Shown here in pieces: positions 47,550 through 56,914 of a DNA stretch of 64,000 nt. Position numbers and translations under genes: made by a program. Every line of letters starts with the position of its first letter. Positions within the stretch are counted from its first letter, which is position 1. Under the pieces are notes generated by a model, which made no database searches, was not told the origin of the DNA, and saw only the letters and a program-made list of their open reading frames with translations. The stretch is from Paenisporosarcina indica (GTDB lineage: Bacteria > Bacillota > Bacilli > Bacillales_A > Planococcaceae): positions 62,001 to 126,000 of the forward strand of contig NZ_MPTA01000007.1 of the NCBI RefSeq assembly GCF_001939075.1. Direction: 5' to 3'.

Positions 47550-48503
47550 TCATTCAATAAATTCACCGATTGATTTAAATTTTTCATAACGGTTGTCAAC
47601 TAATTGATCCCTACTTAACTTGCTCAATGAATCAATTGATCGTTGTAATGTTTCTTTCAAGAACATCGCTTGTTGTTTCGTATCGCGATGTGCTCCACCA
47701 TTGGTTTCTGGAATAATTTCATCGATGATTCCCATTTGCTTCAAATCGGGAGCCGTAATTTTCATGGCTTCGGCCGCGGTTTGTGCAAATGCTGCGTCTT
47801 TCCAGAGAATCGAGGCTGCTCCTTCAGGTGAAATTACAGAGTATGTCGAGTTTTCTAGCATATGAATATGATTCGATAAACCTAATGCTAGTGCCCCACC
47901 ACTTCCACCTTCTCCAATGACAACACTGATCACAGGAACTTTAAAACCAGCCATTTCAAATAAGTTTCGTGCAATCGCTTCACTTTGTCCTCGTTCTTCT
48001 GCGGCTTTCCCAGGATACGCACCCTTTGTATCAATAAAACAAATAATCGGTCGACCGAATTTTTCTGCTTGTTTCATTAATCGAAGTGCTTTACGGTATC
48101 CTTCAGGATGTGGCAAGCCGAAGTTACGTCGAATATTTTCTTTTGTATCTTTCCCTCGTTGGTGACCAATAATCGTAATTGGTACACCATTAAATGCTGC
48201 AATGCCCCCAACGATTGCTTCGTCGTCGCCATATAAACGGTCACCATGTAGCTCGATAAAATCCGTGAATATTTCTCGAATATAGTCAAGAGTTGTAGGG
48301 CGTTCAGGATGACGTGCAATTTGGACTCGATCCCAAGGACGTATATTGGTATAAATATCGGTTTCCAATTTTATAAGACGATCTTCTAAATGTTGTATTT
48401 CATCCGTCAAATCGACGTCAGTAGTTGAAGTGAATTCCTTCAACTCACTGATTTTTTCTCGAAGTTGAATGACTGGTTCTTCAAAAGGAAGTGTTTTTAC
48501 CAT
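47550..48503 (-). CDS. accA: Acetyl-CoA carboxylase carboxyltransferase subunit alpha
   Basis: The 317-aa subunit has [22 protein letters not shown] (given as two adjacent family blocks), [35 protein letters not shown] and [12 protein letters not shown] oxyanion-hole regions. With AccD it transfers the carboxyl group from biotin to acetyl-CoA, the first step of fatty-acid synthesis. AAGGAG precedes the ATG, and only one base lies between the accD stop and this start. Confidence 0.97.
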   Translation of the reverse strand: MVKTLPFEEPVIQLREKISELKEFTSTTDVDLTDEIQHLEDRLIKLETDIYTNIRPWDRVQIARHPERPTTLDYIREIFTDFIELHGDRLYGDDEAIVGGIAAFNGVPITIIGHQRGKDTKENIRRNFGLPHPEGYRKALRLMKQAEKFGRPIICFIDTKGAYPGKAAEERGQSEAIARNLFEMAGFKVPVISVVIGEGGSGGALALGLSNHIHMLENSTYSVISPEGAASILWKDAAFAQTAAEAMKITAPDLKQMGIIDEIIPETNGGAHRDTKQQAMFLKETLQRSIDSLSKLSRDQLVDNRYEKFKSIGEFIE

Positions 48504-48504
48504 G

Positions 48505-49368
48505 TTAGTTGACTCCTTTCGTATGAAGTTTCACTAGTGTGGAAACCGTTTCTTTCATAGATAAACGATGCACAACCGCATCTAGTTGACCATGAGCTAA
48601 CAAAAATTCGGCAGTTTGGAAATCCTCAGGAAGTTTTTCGCGAACCGTTTGTTCAATGACTCGTCGACCAGCAAAGCCAATCAATGCTTTTGGTTCAGCC
48701 AAATTAATATCTCCTATTGAAGCAAAACTAGCAGAAACACCGCCTGTAGTAGGGTGTGTCAATATGGAAATAAACAGGTGACCTTTATCGCTGTGACGTT
48801 TTAATGCAACACTGGTTTTAGCCATTTGCATCAATGATAGGACTCCTTCTTGCATACGTGCACCACCACTTGCTGTGAATATGATAAAAGGAACTCCCTG
48901 TTTCGTCGCCTCCTCAACAGCTCTTGTAATTTTTTCACCGACAACAGACCCCATTGAACCCATTCGGAAATGTGCATCCATGATTGCTACTACAATTTTT
49001 TGTCCATCTAACGAACCAGTACCAGTTAATACCGCTTCATTCAATCCTGTTTTAGCTGAATCCGCTTTAATCTTTTCCGTATAGCCAGGGAAATTTAACG
49101 GATTGACAGTTTGCAAATGATCGTCCATTGATTGAAATGATCCTTCGTCCAAGAAAATTGCTACACGTTCATATGCGGTCATTTTATAATGATGGTTACA
49201 TGCTATACAAACTTTTTTATTGTTGACCAAATCTTTCGTTAAGCCAATATGTTTACACTCCGGACATTTCGTCATGATTCCCTCGGGTACATCTGTTTTT
49301 GAAGCCTTGCTTGGAATGGTTGCATATTTCTTTTTTCTGTTTTTCGAAAATATATCACGGATAATCAT
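48505..49368 (-). CDS. accD: Acetyl-CoA carboxylase carboxyltransferase subunit beta
   Basis: The 287-aa subunit begins [20 protein letters not shown], as in Bacillus AccD, followed by the zinc ribbon CPECKHIG and CIACNHHY. The catalytic [12 protein letters not shown] and GGVSASFAS come next. The start is the ATG at 49368, which overlaps the gntR stop as ATGA, with GGGAG inside gntR. Translational coupling to the regulator gene suggests tight joint control. Confidence 0.96.
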   Translation of the reverse strand: MIIRDIFSKNRKKKYATIPSKASKTDVPEGIMTKCPECKHIGLTKDLVNNKKVCIACNHHYKMTAYERVAIFLDEGSFQSMDDHLQTVNPLNFPGYTEKIKADSAKTGLNEAVLTGTGSLDGQKIVVAIMDAHFRMGSMGSVVGEKITRAVEEATKQGVPFIIFTASGGARMQEGVLSLMQMAKTSVALKRHSDKGHLFISILTHPTTGGVSASFASIGDINLAEPKALIGFAGRRVIEQTVREKLPEDFQTAEFLLAHGQLDAVVHRLSMKETVSTLVKLHTKGVN

Positions 49369-50012
49369 ATAATCTCTCTCCCTTTTGATAACCAATCTGT
49401 CCAAGCAGCAAAAGTGCCTAGCGCTTGTTCAATTTCCCCATCGATAATGGCTTCAATTAGTTTCTGAATGTATCCCTTTTCTTCTAATGTGGAATATCCT
49501 TGAAATGGATGTTCACCAAACTGCTTTAATAAAAACCACATTTTTAGGGACAAACGATTATTGCTCGAAATAAGGATTTCACGAATCAAATCTTCTCTTA
49601 TGATTGAGCCTTCTTCTGTTAATTGATTAAGTAAACTAGTCCATACAGGTAGTTGATTAAGTTTAGATGATCCTACAACAATACGGATTGCTTCTTTTTC
49701 ATGTAGTTCACGTGTTACCTGTACATCTTCTAATGCTTTTGAGTCTTGTAAAATAAAAGTAGCTAGCACATCCACTAATTTATGTTTTCTATAATCTGTT
49801 AGAAACGTTCCTTCGCCACGTTTTGTCTCGATTAATCCTAGAAGCTCTAAACTACGCAATCCTTCTCGAACGGTTGATCTCCCGACTTGTAGTCGTTCTG
49901 CCAATTCCCGTTCTGATGGTAGTTTCTCCCCTGGTTTTATGTTTTCTGCTTGAATCAGAAGTCGAAGTTCACGAACGATTTGTAAGTACATTTTTGTCGT
50001 TTGATTGGTCAT
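49365..50012 (-). CDS. GntR (FadR-like) regulator heading accDA
   Basis: The 215-aa protein has an N-terminal GntR winged helix ([42 protein letters not shown], cited here by its SERELAERL and [11 protein letters not shown] cores). The C-terminal helical effector domain is FCD-like in size. The start is the ATG at 50012 with GAGGGA upstream. It overlaps accD by 4 nt. A perfect palindrome of FadR type lies between its promoter and start. B. subtilis has malS (ytsJ) at this position instead. It may couple acetyl-CoA carboxylase expression to a fatty-acid or acyl-CoA signal; the effector is unknown. Confidence 0.85.
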   Translation of the reverse strand: MTNQTTKMYLQIVRELRLLIQAENIKPGEKLPSERELAERLQVGRSTVREGLRSLELLGLIETKRGEGTFLTDYRKHKLVDVLATFILQDSKALEDVQVTRELHEKEAIRIVVGSSKLNQLPVWTSLLNQLTEEGSIIREDLIREILISSNNRLSLKMWFLLKQFGEHPFQGYSTLEEKGYIQKLIEAIIDGEIEQALGTFAAWTDWLSKGREII

Positions 50013-50042
50013 GTCAATCCCTCGTACTTCCATATATTTCAA

Positions 50043-50057
50043 AGTGGTCTGACCACT
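50043..50057. promoter_or_regulatory. FadR-type operator before gntR-accDA
   Basis: AGTGGTCTGACCACT is a perfect 7-1-7 palindrome. Its core TGGTCTGACCA matches the GntR/FadR half-site pattern TGGTnnnACCA. It lies 11 nt downstream of the -10 and 31 nt upstream of the gntR ATG, a position suited to repression. Confidence 0.8.
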
Positions 50058-50067
50058 CAATAAAACT

Positions 50068-50096
50068 ATCATACAAAAAATTTGGTTCCGTTGCAA
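50068..50096 (-). promoter_or_regulatory. Promoter of gntR-accD-accA
   Basis: -35 TTGCAA (50096-50091), a 17-nt spacer and -10 TATGAT (50073-50068) on the minus strand, just upstream of the palindromic operator. Confidence 0.7.
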
Positions 50097-50103
50097 TGGA
50101 AAA

Positions 50104-50139
50104 TAAAAAACGACCCAAAATCAGACATCTTGGATCGTT
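50104..50139 (-). terminator. Terminator of dnaE
   Basis: AACGATCCAA pairs with TTGGGTCGTT (one T-G pair) and is followed by further T residues. The stem overlaps the dnaE stop codon. Confidence 0.75.
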
Positions 50140-53100
50140 ACTTCGACAATGCTTTACTATCTTTGACAATGATTTGTACTTTCCCTTGTCTCCATTCAAC
50201 TGTACCCTCTACTTTAATCACATTTTTTTCTTTTAAATGTAGATTGTGATGGGCATAATCTTTCGGGAAAAAGGTACATGAAACATCTGACGTCTCATCA
50301 TGGATTGTAACAAAGGCCATCGATTCACCTTTTTTTGTGCGAATTCGATGTATTTCTTCAATCATCCCGACAATCATGACAGAATCTCCACTTTTACTAT
50401 ATTGGATTTCTTGAATCGGTTTCGAATGGAGCTGAAGCTCTTTTTTAAAACGCTCAACAGGATGACTTGATATATACATCCCAAGCGATTCTAATTCGAA
50501 TTGTAATTTTATCATTTCAGGCATGTCGCTATTTTTCACATACTTCGGTTTACCGAACGAATGGACATCTCCATCAAATAAATCTTGTTCTACGTTTGGT
50601 CTTACCAGTTCTGCATAGTTAACTGCTGCATCCAGTGTAGCAAGCAAGGTTGCACGATCCTGATCAAACTGATCCAATGCACCAGCTTTGATTAATGGTT
50701 CAATTTGTTTACGTGAAAATTGTTCCGCAGATAAACTAGCTGCTAGTTCAAAGAGATCTTGCCAAATCGGTTGTACTTGCTTGCGGTTTTCCATTAACTT
50801 CTTTAAAAACACATTGGACACGCCTTTTACAGCGGATAATCCAAAACGAATGGCCCCATTCTCGACGTGAAAAGTTAAACCACTCTTATGTATAGATGGG
50901 GGTAAAAGAGTGATGTTGCGTTGCTTTAACTCTTGAATTAAACGCATTATTTTTTCTTGATTACCAATTGCACCAGTTAATAGAGAAGCATAGAAATAGG
51001 CTGGATATTGAACTTTTAAATAGGCCATTTGATACGAAATCAAGCTGTATGCCACGGCATGACTTTTTGGGAATCCATAGTCTGCAAACCGAACGATTAA
51101 ATCATATACATCATTTGCTTCTTGTTTTGAAAAATGATTGTGCTGTGCACTGACTACAAAGTGTTGTCGTTGTTCATCCAGCACTTGACGATTTTTCTTA
51201 CTCACTGCACGTCTCAAAATGTCCGATTCGCCGAAAGTAAAACCAGCCATTGTAGAAGCGATTTGCATAATTTGTTCTTGGTAGACAATTACGCCATATG
51301 TTTCTTTTAAAATCGGTTCAAGTATCGGATGCAAGTAAACCGTTTGTTCTTCTTGATGTTTTCTACGTTTATACGTTGGTATATTATCCATTGGACCTGG
51401 TCGGTACAAAGCGTTCACTGCCACAATATCTAGAAAGTGGGTTGGTTTGATATCGCGTAAAGCCTGTCGCATTCCGTCAGATTCTAATTGGAATACACCG
51501 GTTGTCTCTCCTTGCTGTAGGAGTATAAACGTGTCTTCATGGTGAAGAGGGATCTTCTCAAAATCCAACCATTTTTTTTGGTCATGCCAGATCATTGTGC
51601 GAATTCTTTCAAGGATTGTTAAATTACGCAACCCCAAAAAATCCATCTTCAAAAGACCACTTTGTTCTACTTCCTTCATTGGCCACTGGGTTAGATAAAT
51701 GCCTTCTTGACCTTCTTCTATAGGTAAAAGTTCGACTAACGGCACCGGTGATAAAACAATTCCAGCTGCATGTGTAGACGAGTTTCGAGGCAACCCTTCT
51801 AGTTGTTTCACGACATCGAACCACTTCTGATGAAGTTCGTCCAATTCAATCCATTTTTTCAAGTTGACTGAACTTTTCACCGCTTCTTCAAACGACATTC
51901 CAGGCTTATTCGGCAATTGTTTTGAAATCATTTCAAGAACTGAACTATCAAATCCAAATACACGCGCCACATCTCTAGCTGCAGCTTTTGAAGACAACGT
52001 CCCATACGTGACAATCTGCGCAACATGCGCTTGTCCATATTTTTGAGCTACGTATTGAATCACTTCTTGTCTACGATGATCTGCGAAATCAATATCGATA
52101 TCGGGCATTGATACTCGATTGGGATTTAAGAAACGCTCAAACAATAAGCCGAATTGCAATGGATCGACATGTGTAATGAATAAGGAATAAGCAACCAGCG
52201 AGCTTGCAGAAGAACCACGCCCGGGACCAGTCAATATTAAGCGTTTTTTTGCATATTCCATAAAATCTGCCACAATCAGAAAATAGTCTGCATAGCCCAT
52301 TTTAATAATAACTTGTAGCTCCATTTCCAGCCGTTTCAAATAGGCATCATCCACATATGCTAATCGGATTTCAAGTCCTGCTAGACATTTTTCTCTTAAC
52401 ACATCTTCTGTTTGAACATTTTCTGGTAATGGGAATTTTGGCATATGAAGTTGATTGGTAGTTAATTCAACGTGACAGCTTAGCAACAGCTTTTCAGCTT
52501 CATCAAGCCATTCGGGACGGTCAGCGAACCATTCAATCCATTGTTGGCGAGTAGGCAAATAGAAGTGCTCATGCACAGGTTTTTGCCGATGTTTGTCTTG
52601 TAGTTTTACTCCATTGGAAATCGCTTGAGCCACTTCAAAGGCAAACGCATCTGATGCACTCAGATAGTTTGCTTGATGAGTCGCTATAATTTGAATTCTT
52701 TTATGTTCACACAGGAGGATGAATTCATTTTCTAGATCTGCTACAACTCCACCAGGTCGTTCCACCCCAGCATAAAGATTTGCTCCTAAGCACTGTTGCA
52801 ACATATCCAGCACATTTGCTGCTTCTTCGCTCGTTGTTAACTTTGTTAAGGTAACCACTGCAAGACAATCTTTTTTATATGCATGTAACCATTTAATGGG
52901 CAACGAAGAAAGTGATTTCACTTCTAATGCACTACTAATCTTTAATAGATTTTGATATCCTTGATTAGATTGAGCATACAATTGAACACTGACGATTACA
53001 CCTTCAGTCAATTCAACTTTGCATGATAATCCAATCACCGGGTGAAGACCTGCTTTTTTTACCGATTGATAAAAAGGTAAGACGCCATATAAGCGTTGGT

Positions 53101-53218
53101 TAGTGATTGCCACAGCTGTAGCTTGTTGTTGTTGAAGGAAAGGAATCAATGCTTCCAATCGAATCGTACTATTGAGTAAATCAGCTGATGTACCTACTTG
53201 TGGATAGACAGAATTCAT
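50138..53218 (-). CDS. dnaE: DNA polymerase III alpha subunit DnaE
   Basis: The 1026-aa family C polymerase is shorter than B. subtilis DnaE (about 1115). The N-terminal PHP-like domain (1-200) has lost typical metal ligands: VGTSADLLN replaces the HSxYSLL-type motif, and ITNQRLYG replaces LTDDHxxYG. The polymerase core is intact (GPGRGSSASSLVAY, PDIDIDFADHRR, FGFPKSHAVAYS-type motif), followed by helix-hairpin-helix and a C-terminal OB fold (VMIVGMIEEIHRI). In Bacillus, DnaE extends RNA primers before PolC takes over. GGGGGAAGGG precedes the ATG. Confidence 0.95.
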   Translation of the reverse strand: MNSVYPQVGTSADLLNSTIRLEALIPFLQQQQATAVAITNQRLYGVLPFYQSVKKAGLHPVIGLSCKVELTEGVIVSVQLYAQSNQGYQNLLKISSALEVKSLSSLPIKWLHAYKKDCLAVVTLTKLTTSEEAANVLDMLQQCLGANLYAGVERPGGVVADLENEFILLCEHKRIQIIATHQANYLSASDAFAFEVAQAISNGVKLQDKHRQKPVHEHFYLPTRQQWIEWFADRPEWLDEAEKLLLSCHVELTTNQLHMPKFPLPENVQTEDVLREKCLAGLEIRLAYVDDAYLKRLEMELQVIIKMGYADYFLIVADFMEYAKKRLILTGPGRGSSASSLVAYSLFITHVDPLQFGLLFERFLNPNRVSMPDIDIDFADHRRQEVIQYVAQKYGQAHVAQIVTYGTLSSKAAARDVARVFGFDSSVLEMISKQLPNKPGMSFEEAVKSSVNLKKWIELDELHQKWFDVVKQLEGLPRNSSTHAAGIVLSPVPLVELLPIEEGQEGIYLTQWPMKEVEQSGLLKMDFLGLRNLTILERIRTMIWHDQKKWLDFEKIPLHHEDTFILLQQGETTGVFQLESDGMRQALRDIKPTHFLDIVAVNALYRPGPMDNIPTYKRRKHQEEQTVYLHPILEPILKETYGVIVYQEQIMQIASTMAGFTFGESDILRRAVSKKNRQVLDEQRQHFVVSAQHNHFSKQEANDVYDLIVRFADYGFPKSHAVAYSLISYQMAYLKVQYPAYFYASLLTGAIGNQEKIMRLIQELKQRNITLLPPSIHKSGLTFHVENGAIRFGLSAVKGVSNVFLKKLMENRKQVQPIWQDLFELAASLSAEQFSRKQIEPLIKAGALDQFDQDRATLLATLDAAVNYAELVRPNVEQDLFDGDVHSFGKPKYVKNSDMPEMIKLQFELESLGMYISSHPVERFKKELQLHSKPIQEIQYSKSGDSVMIVGMIEEIHRIRTKKGESMAFVTIHDETSDVSCTFFPKDYAHHNLHLKEKNVIKVEGTVEWRQGKVQIIVKDSKALSK

Positions 53219-53238
53219 CGACCCTTCCCCCTTTCAAC

Positions 53239-54174
53239 TTACTGACATATTTTTATAAGTTTTGAGATAACTTCGTCTGCTGCATCCCATGTGTAAACGG
53301 AAGCTCCTGAAGCGAGCGGGTGTCCTCCTCCGCCATATTCTTTGGCTAATTCATTTATGATCGGTCCTTTTGAGCGTAATCTTACCCGAATTTGGTCCTC
53401 TTCTTCAATGAAGAAAATCCATGCTTGTATTCCCTTTACATTTCCAAGAGAACCAACTAATAGAGAAGTTTCGCTTGCAGTTACACCATATTCCCTCAAT
53501 ACTGCTAATGGTAATTTCACATATGCAGCACCATTTTCATCTATGACGAACTGTTGATAGATATGGCCTTGTAAATTCAATAAATTGCGTTCGACTTCAT
53601 ACATGCCATTAAATAATTCTGTACGATTGAAATCATATTTAATTAGATCTCCAGCCGTATCAAATGTTTTTTGACTTGTACTTTGGAACATGAACCGCCC
53701 AGTATCTCCTACTATGCCCGCAAATAAAAGACGTGCAGCCGCGTCAGACATTTGCCAGTTGGCACTCAATTTGCCTTCTTCGAACAATTCATAAATCATT
53801 TCACTTGTAGAACTTGCCTCTGTATTTACCCATGTTAAATCTCCATATGCATCATCATTCGGGTGATGATCAATCTTAATTAAAAAAGCGCCTGACTTAT
53901 AACGTTGATCGTCTATACGATCTGTATTTGCTGTATCTGTCACGATGACAAGTGCACCTTTAAATTGTTCATCTCGAACTGTATCCGGTTGAGCTAAAAA
54001 GGTTAATGTCTCATCATGTTCACCGATTGCGAAAATTTGTTTATCGGGATAGTTTTCTTGGAGTATTTCTTTTAAACCGATGGCAGACCCGTAGGCATCT
54101 GGATCTGGTCGTACATGTCGATGAATTATAATTGTTTCGTACGCGGATATTATGTCAATGATTTGTCGTTTCAT
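53239..54174 (-). CDS. nrnA: DHH phosphoesterase NrnA (oligoribonuclease/pAp phosphatase)
   Basis: The 311-aa protein (B. subtilis YtqI 313) has the DHH motifs HRHVRPDPDAYGSAIGLK, VIVTDTANTDRI and IKIDHHPNDDAYG, and the DHHA1 motif GGGHPLASGA. It degrades nano-RNA and dephosphorylates pAp. AGGAGGAA precedes the ATG. It is divergent from ytpI; the ytrI/ytrH sporulation genes sometimes found here are absent. Confidence 0.94.
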   Translation of the reverse strand: MKRQIIDIISAYETIIIHRHVRPDPDAYGSAIGLKEILQENYPDKQIFAIGEHDETLTFLAQPDTVRDEQFKGALVIVTDTANTDRIDDQRYKSGAFLIKIDHHPNDDAYGDLTWVNTEASSTSEMIYELFEEGKLSANWQMSDAAARLLFAGIVGDTGRFMFQSTSQKTFDTAGDLIKYDFNRTELFNGMYEVERNLLNLQGHIYQQFVIDENGAAYVKLPLAVLREYGVTASETSLLVGSLGNVKGIQAWIFFIEEEDQIRVRLRSKGPIINELAKEYGGGGHPLASGASVYTWDAADEVISKLIKICQ

Positions 54175-54268
54175 GATATTTCCTCCTACCTTTAATGATT
54201 ACTATTCGCAATTCTGTAAAAATGTCGATACAATAATGACAGTGTCACTTTTTAACAGGAGGTTTACG

Positions 54269-54577
54269 ATGATAAATGCAGTATTAGTTTTATTAATAGT
54301 AGTATCGTTCGTGTTTTATTTTTATTTTAAAACCAAACAATTTCGAAATGATTTGCCAATCGCTAAGAAATGGTATGCGAACCGTGCTTTAGTAGCACTT
54401 GGTTGTTTATTGTTTTTCTTCGGTCTAAACCAAATATCGCTATTCCAATCAACATTGACATATGTTGTTTCAGGATTGTTTATTGTTCTTGGATTAATCA
54501 CAATGATCACTTACTTCCGTGTAGCCAAACATTATGGTCAATTTGTTGAAGAAGAATTCCATTTAAACCAAAAGTGA
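54269..54577 (+). CDS. ytpI: YtpI family membrane protein
   Basis: The 102-aa protein has three membrane helices (2-20, 38-58 and 66-86) and the family segment KKWYANRALVALGCLLFFFG. B. subtilis YtpI is about 100 aa and of unknown function. The start is the ATG at 54269 with AGGAGG upstream. A longer in-frame stretch from 54152 would overlap nrnA and is not supported. Confidence 0.85.
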   Translation: MINAVLVLLIVVSFVFYFYFKTKQFRNDLPIAKKWYANRALVALGCLLFFFGLNQISLFQSTLTYVVSGLFIVLGLITMITYFRVAKHYGQFVEEEFHLNQK

Positions 54578-54599
54578 TGCTTCCGGGCATCATTTTTTT
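54575..54599 (+). terminator. Terminator of ytpI
   Basis: TGATGC pairs with GCATCA around TTCCGG, followed by T7. The stem begins at the stop codon. Confidence 0.82.
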
Positions 54600-54715
54600 A
54601 TTTTTTGCAATGTTAAATCCTATTTTACATATTCTTCAAAACTGCCCCACTTTCTAACGAAACAGCGATGCAACATTGAGTGAAAATCATCAGTAAAAAT
54701 TACCCGGATTTTTCT

Positions 54716-56022
54716 TTAGCGTTCTAACAACTGGAACATAATCAAGGCTTTGCCAACTAATGTTGTCCCATGAAACACATCAAACTCCATTTTGACGAAC
54801 TTCCGGCTCATGTCTAAAATACGGGGTCGCACTGTCAACACACTGTCCATTTGAACAGGTTTAATAAAGTAAATGGTCATATTTTCAGCTACACTATCTC
54901 CACGTTTTCGGCTTTTCATTGCGTAATTTCCCGCTTCAGTTAAAAGCGTGGTAAACGCTCCATATGAGATGGCACCAAATTGATTCGTCATTTGAGGCGT
55001 TACTGTGAATTCCACCGCTAGTTCATCTTCATGCAATACTTTCATCTGGTTTTTGACAATATCATCAATTGTTTCCCCATGTTGAGGCTGCCTTTGAGCT
55101 AATTGTAATGCTTTTAAGACATCTTGACGACTGATGATTCCTTTAAGAATTCCATGATCATTGACAACTGGCATCAAATCAATGCCTTCCCAGATCATAC
55201 GGTGACCTGCAGTTGCTACACTTGTTTTCATTGTGACAGTGATTGGATTCTTAGTCATGACCTTTTCAATTGAGTCACTATGTTCTTTGCCAATGACATC
55301 TCTTGCCGTAACAATTCCTGCAATTTTTTGGTTAGCATCAATTACCGGAAAAGCCCCATGCGTCGTCTGGGCATTTTTTTCATGATACGCTTTTACGCTC
55401 TCATGAGTAAGTAAAAAATCAGTATCTTGAAAAGGTACATAAATGTCCTCAATAAATAGGATTTCTTTCTTGATTAGTTGATCATAAATCGCTCGGTTAA
55501 TCATCGTTGCAACCGTGAATGTGTCATAGCTTGTAGAAATAATCGGTAGTTCTAATTCATCAGCCACTTTTTTTAGAGACTCAGAAGTTTCGAATCCACC
55601 GGTTATCAAAACTGCAGCTCCCGCTTTTAACGCCGTAAGATGGGCTTTCGATCGATTTCCAACGATCAATAAACTACCTGCATCCGTATAGCGCATCATA
55701 TCATCCAATTGCATAGCGCCAATCACGAATTTGGTTAATGTTTTATGAAGTCCACTTTTTCCACCAAGAACTTGACCATCCACAATATTTACAACTTCTG
55801 CAAAAGTTAACCTTTCGATATTTTCCTTTTTTTCTTTTCGATACGTATGGTTCCAACACGCTCAATGGTGCTTACATATCGCTGTGACTCAGCTTCTTTT
55901 ATTGCCCGATACGCTGTCCCTTCGCTGACTTGCAATTCCTTTGCAATTCTTCGTACAGATATCTTATCACCAACCGGTAAAGACTCAATATATAGTAAAA
56001 TTTGCTCGTGTTTTGTAGCCAA
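54716..56022 (-). pseudogene. ytoI: YtoI (HTH-DRTGG-CBS-hotdog regulator), split by a -1 frameshift
   Basis: B. subtilis YtoI is one protein of about 439 aa. Here the N-terminal HTH (56022-55807) and the remainder (DRTGG, two CBS domains, hotdog; open to 54716) are in different frames. The second frame is coherent upstream of any start: it reads KKENIERLTFAEVVNIVDGQ, as in YtoI, and joins the HTH frame exactly if the seven-A run (minus strand, 55833-55827) had eight. There is no ribosome binding site for the second part; the first usable codon is a GTG at 55783. Options are real mutation, homopolymer sequencing error, or slippage on the A tract. Confidence 0.85.
55807..56022 (-). CDS. N-terminal HTH part of YtoI
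   Basis: 71 residues are in frame from a TTG at 56022 (AGGTGA upstream). They contain a helix-turn-helix of DeoR/GntR-like style (ISVRRIAKELQVSEGTAYRAIKEAE) and end in a Lys/Arg-rich tail produced by the shifted frame (KKKRKISKG). The matching B. subtilis YtoI segment continues without a break into the DRTGG domain. As it stands it could act as a free DNA-binding domain. Confidence 0.7.
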   Translation of the reverse strand: MATKHEQILLYIESLPVGDKISVRRIAKELQVSEGTAYRAIKEAESQRYVSTIERVGTIRIEKKKRKISKG

Positions 56023-56082
56023 ATGATCACCTATTTCCCAAACAATCGTTCTATTCTAAGTGTATCATAAACTTTTCTTCTA

Positions 56083-56135
56083 CTAACAATAAAACACACG
56101 GAAAGTCATGGACATTCCGTGTGTTTTATTGTTAG
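56083..56135. terminator. Long hairpin after ytkL
   Basis: A perfect 21-bp inverted repeat (first arm 56083-56103, second arm 56115-56135) has an 11-nt loop. The arms contain AATAAAACACACGG/CCGTGTGTTTTATT, so the 3' arm is T-rich in both directions. Confidence 0.8.
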
Positions 56136-56136
56136 T

Positions 56137-56817
56137 TTAGATTTCAAGCCCTTCGCCCGCTTTTAATACATGAACTGTTGTCCCAGTAACTAAATCCTTG
56201 AAATCTAGTGGATCTTTTTCGATCGGCGGGAAAGTATTGAAATGAACCGGGACGACCGCTTGCGGTTTCAAAAGTTCGACTGCATAAGCGGCGTCTTCAA
56301 TGCCCATTGTAAAATTATCACCAATAGGTAGGAAAGCCAGATCGATTGGATGACGTTCCCCGATTAACTTCATGTCACCAAACAGGGCAGTATCCCCGGC
56401 ATGATAAATGGTTTTTCCTTCTGCTGTAAATAAAATTCCTGCTGGCATCCCTGTGTAAATTATTTCATTGTCTTTGGTCTCAAAAGAAGAACCATGAAAC
56501 GCTTGCGTGAATTTGACTCTACCAAATTCAAATTGTCTTGCACCACCAATATGCATTGGATGTGTTCTAACGCCTTGTCCCCCAATTAAGTTGGCCAGTT
56601 CGAACGGTGCGATGACGAGTGCATCACAAGCCTTCGCAATCTCGACCGTGTCGCCAACATGATCATTATGTCCATGAGTTAACAAGATCACATCCGGTTT
56701 TTCGTTCTCTACTACTAAATCAGTTAATTTATTTCCATTAATAAATGGGTCAATCAAGATGGTATAGTTATTGGTTTTAATTTTAACAACTGAATGACCA
56801 TGAAATGAAACATACAT
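56137..56817 (-). CDS. ytkL: Metal-dependent hydrolase (UPF0173, YtkL)
   Basis: The 226-aa metallo-beta-lactamase-fold protein has [21 protein letters not shown] with the HxHxDH zinc site, [13 protein letters not shown] and PVHFNTFP. Length and order agree with B. subtilis YtkL (227). The substrate is unknown. AAGGAGGGG precedes the ATG. It is divergent from the prolidase gene. Confidence 0.92.
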   Translation of the reverse strand: MYVSFHGHSVVKIKTNNYTILIDPFINGNKLTDLVVENEKPDVILLTHGHNDHVGDTVEIAKACDALVIAPFELANLIGGQGVRTHPMHIGGARQFEFGRVKFTQAFHGSSFETKDNEIIYTGMPAGILFTAEGKTIYHAGDTALFGDMKLIGERHPIDLAFLPIGDNFTMGIEDAAYAVELLKPQAVVPVHFNTFPPIEKDPLDFKDLVTGTTVHVLKAGEGLEI

Positions 56818-56914
56818 ATTTATCCCCTCCTTACATTTTCTTATTCGATAACAATGTCGATTCTCCTGTTTTTTGATATGCTATATAAGTGAAAGTTAGA
56901 AAAGGAGTGTTTTT

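Noticed and set aside
54152-54268. N-terminal extension of YtpI by 39 residues
   Set aside because: It would overlap the start of divergent nrnA; a strong AGGAGG and family length support the ATG at 54269.
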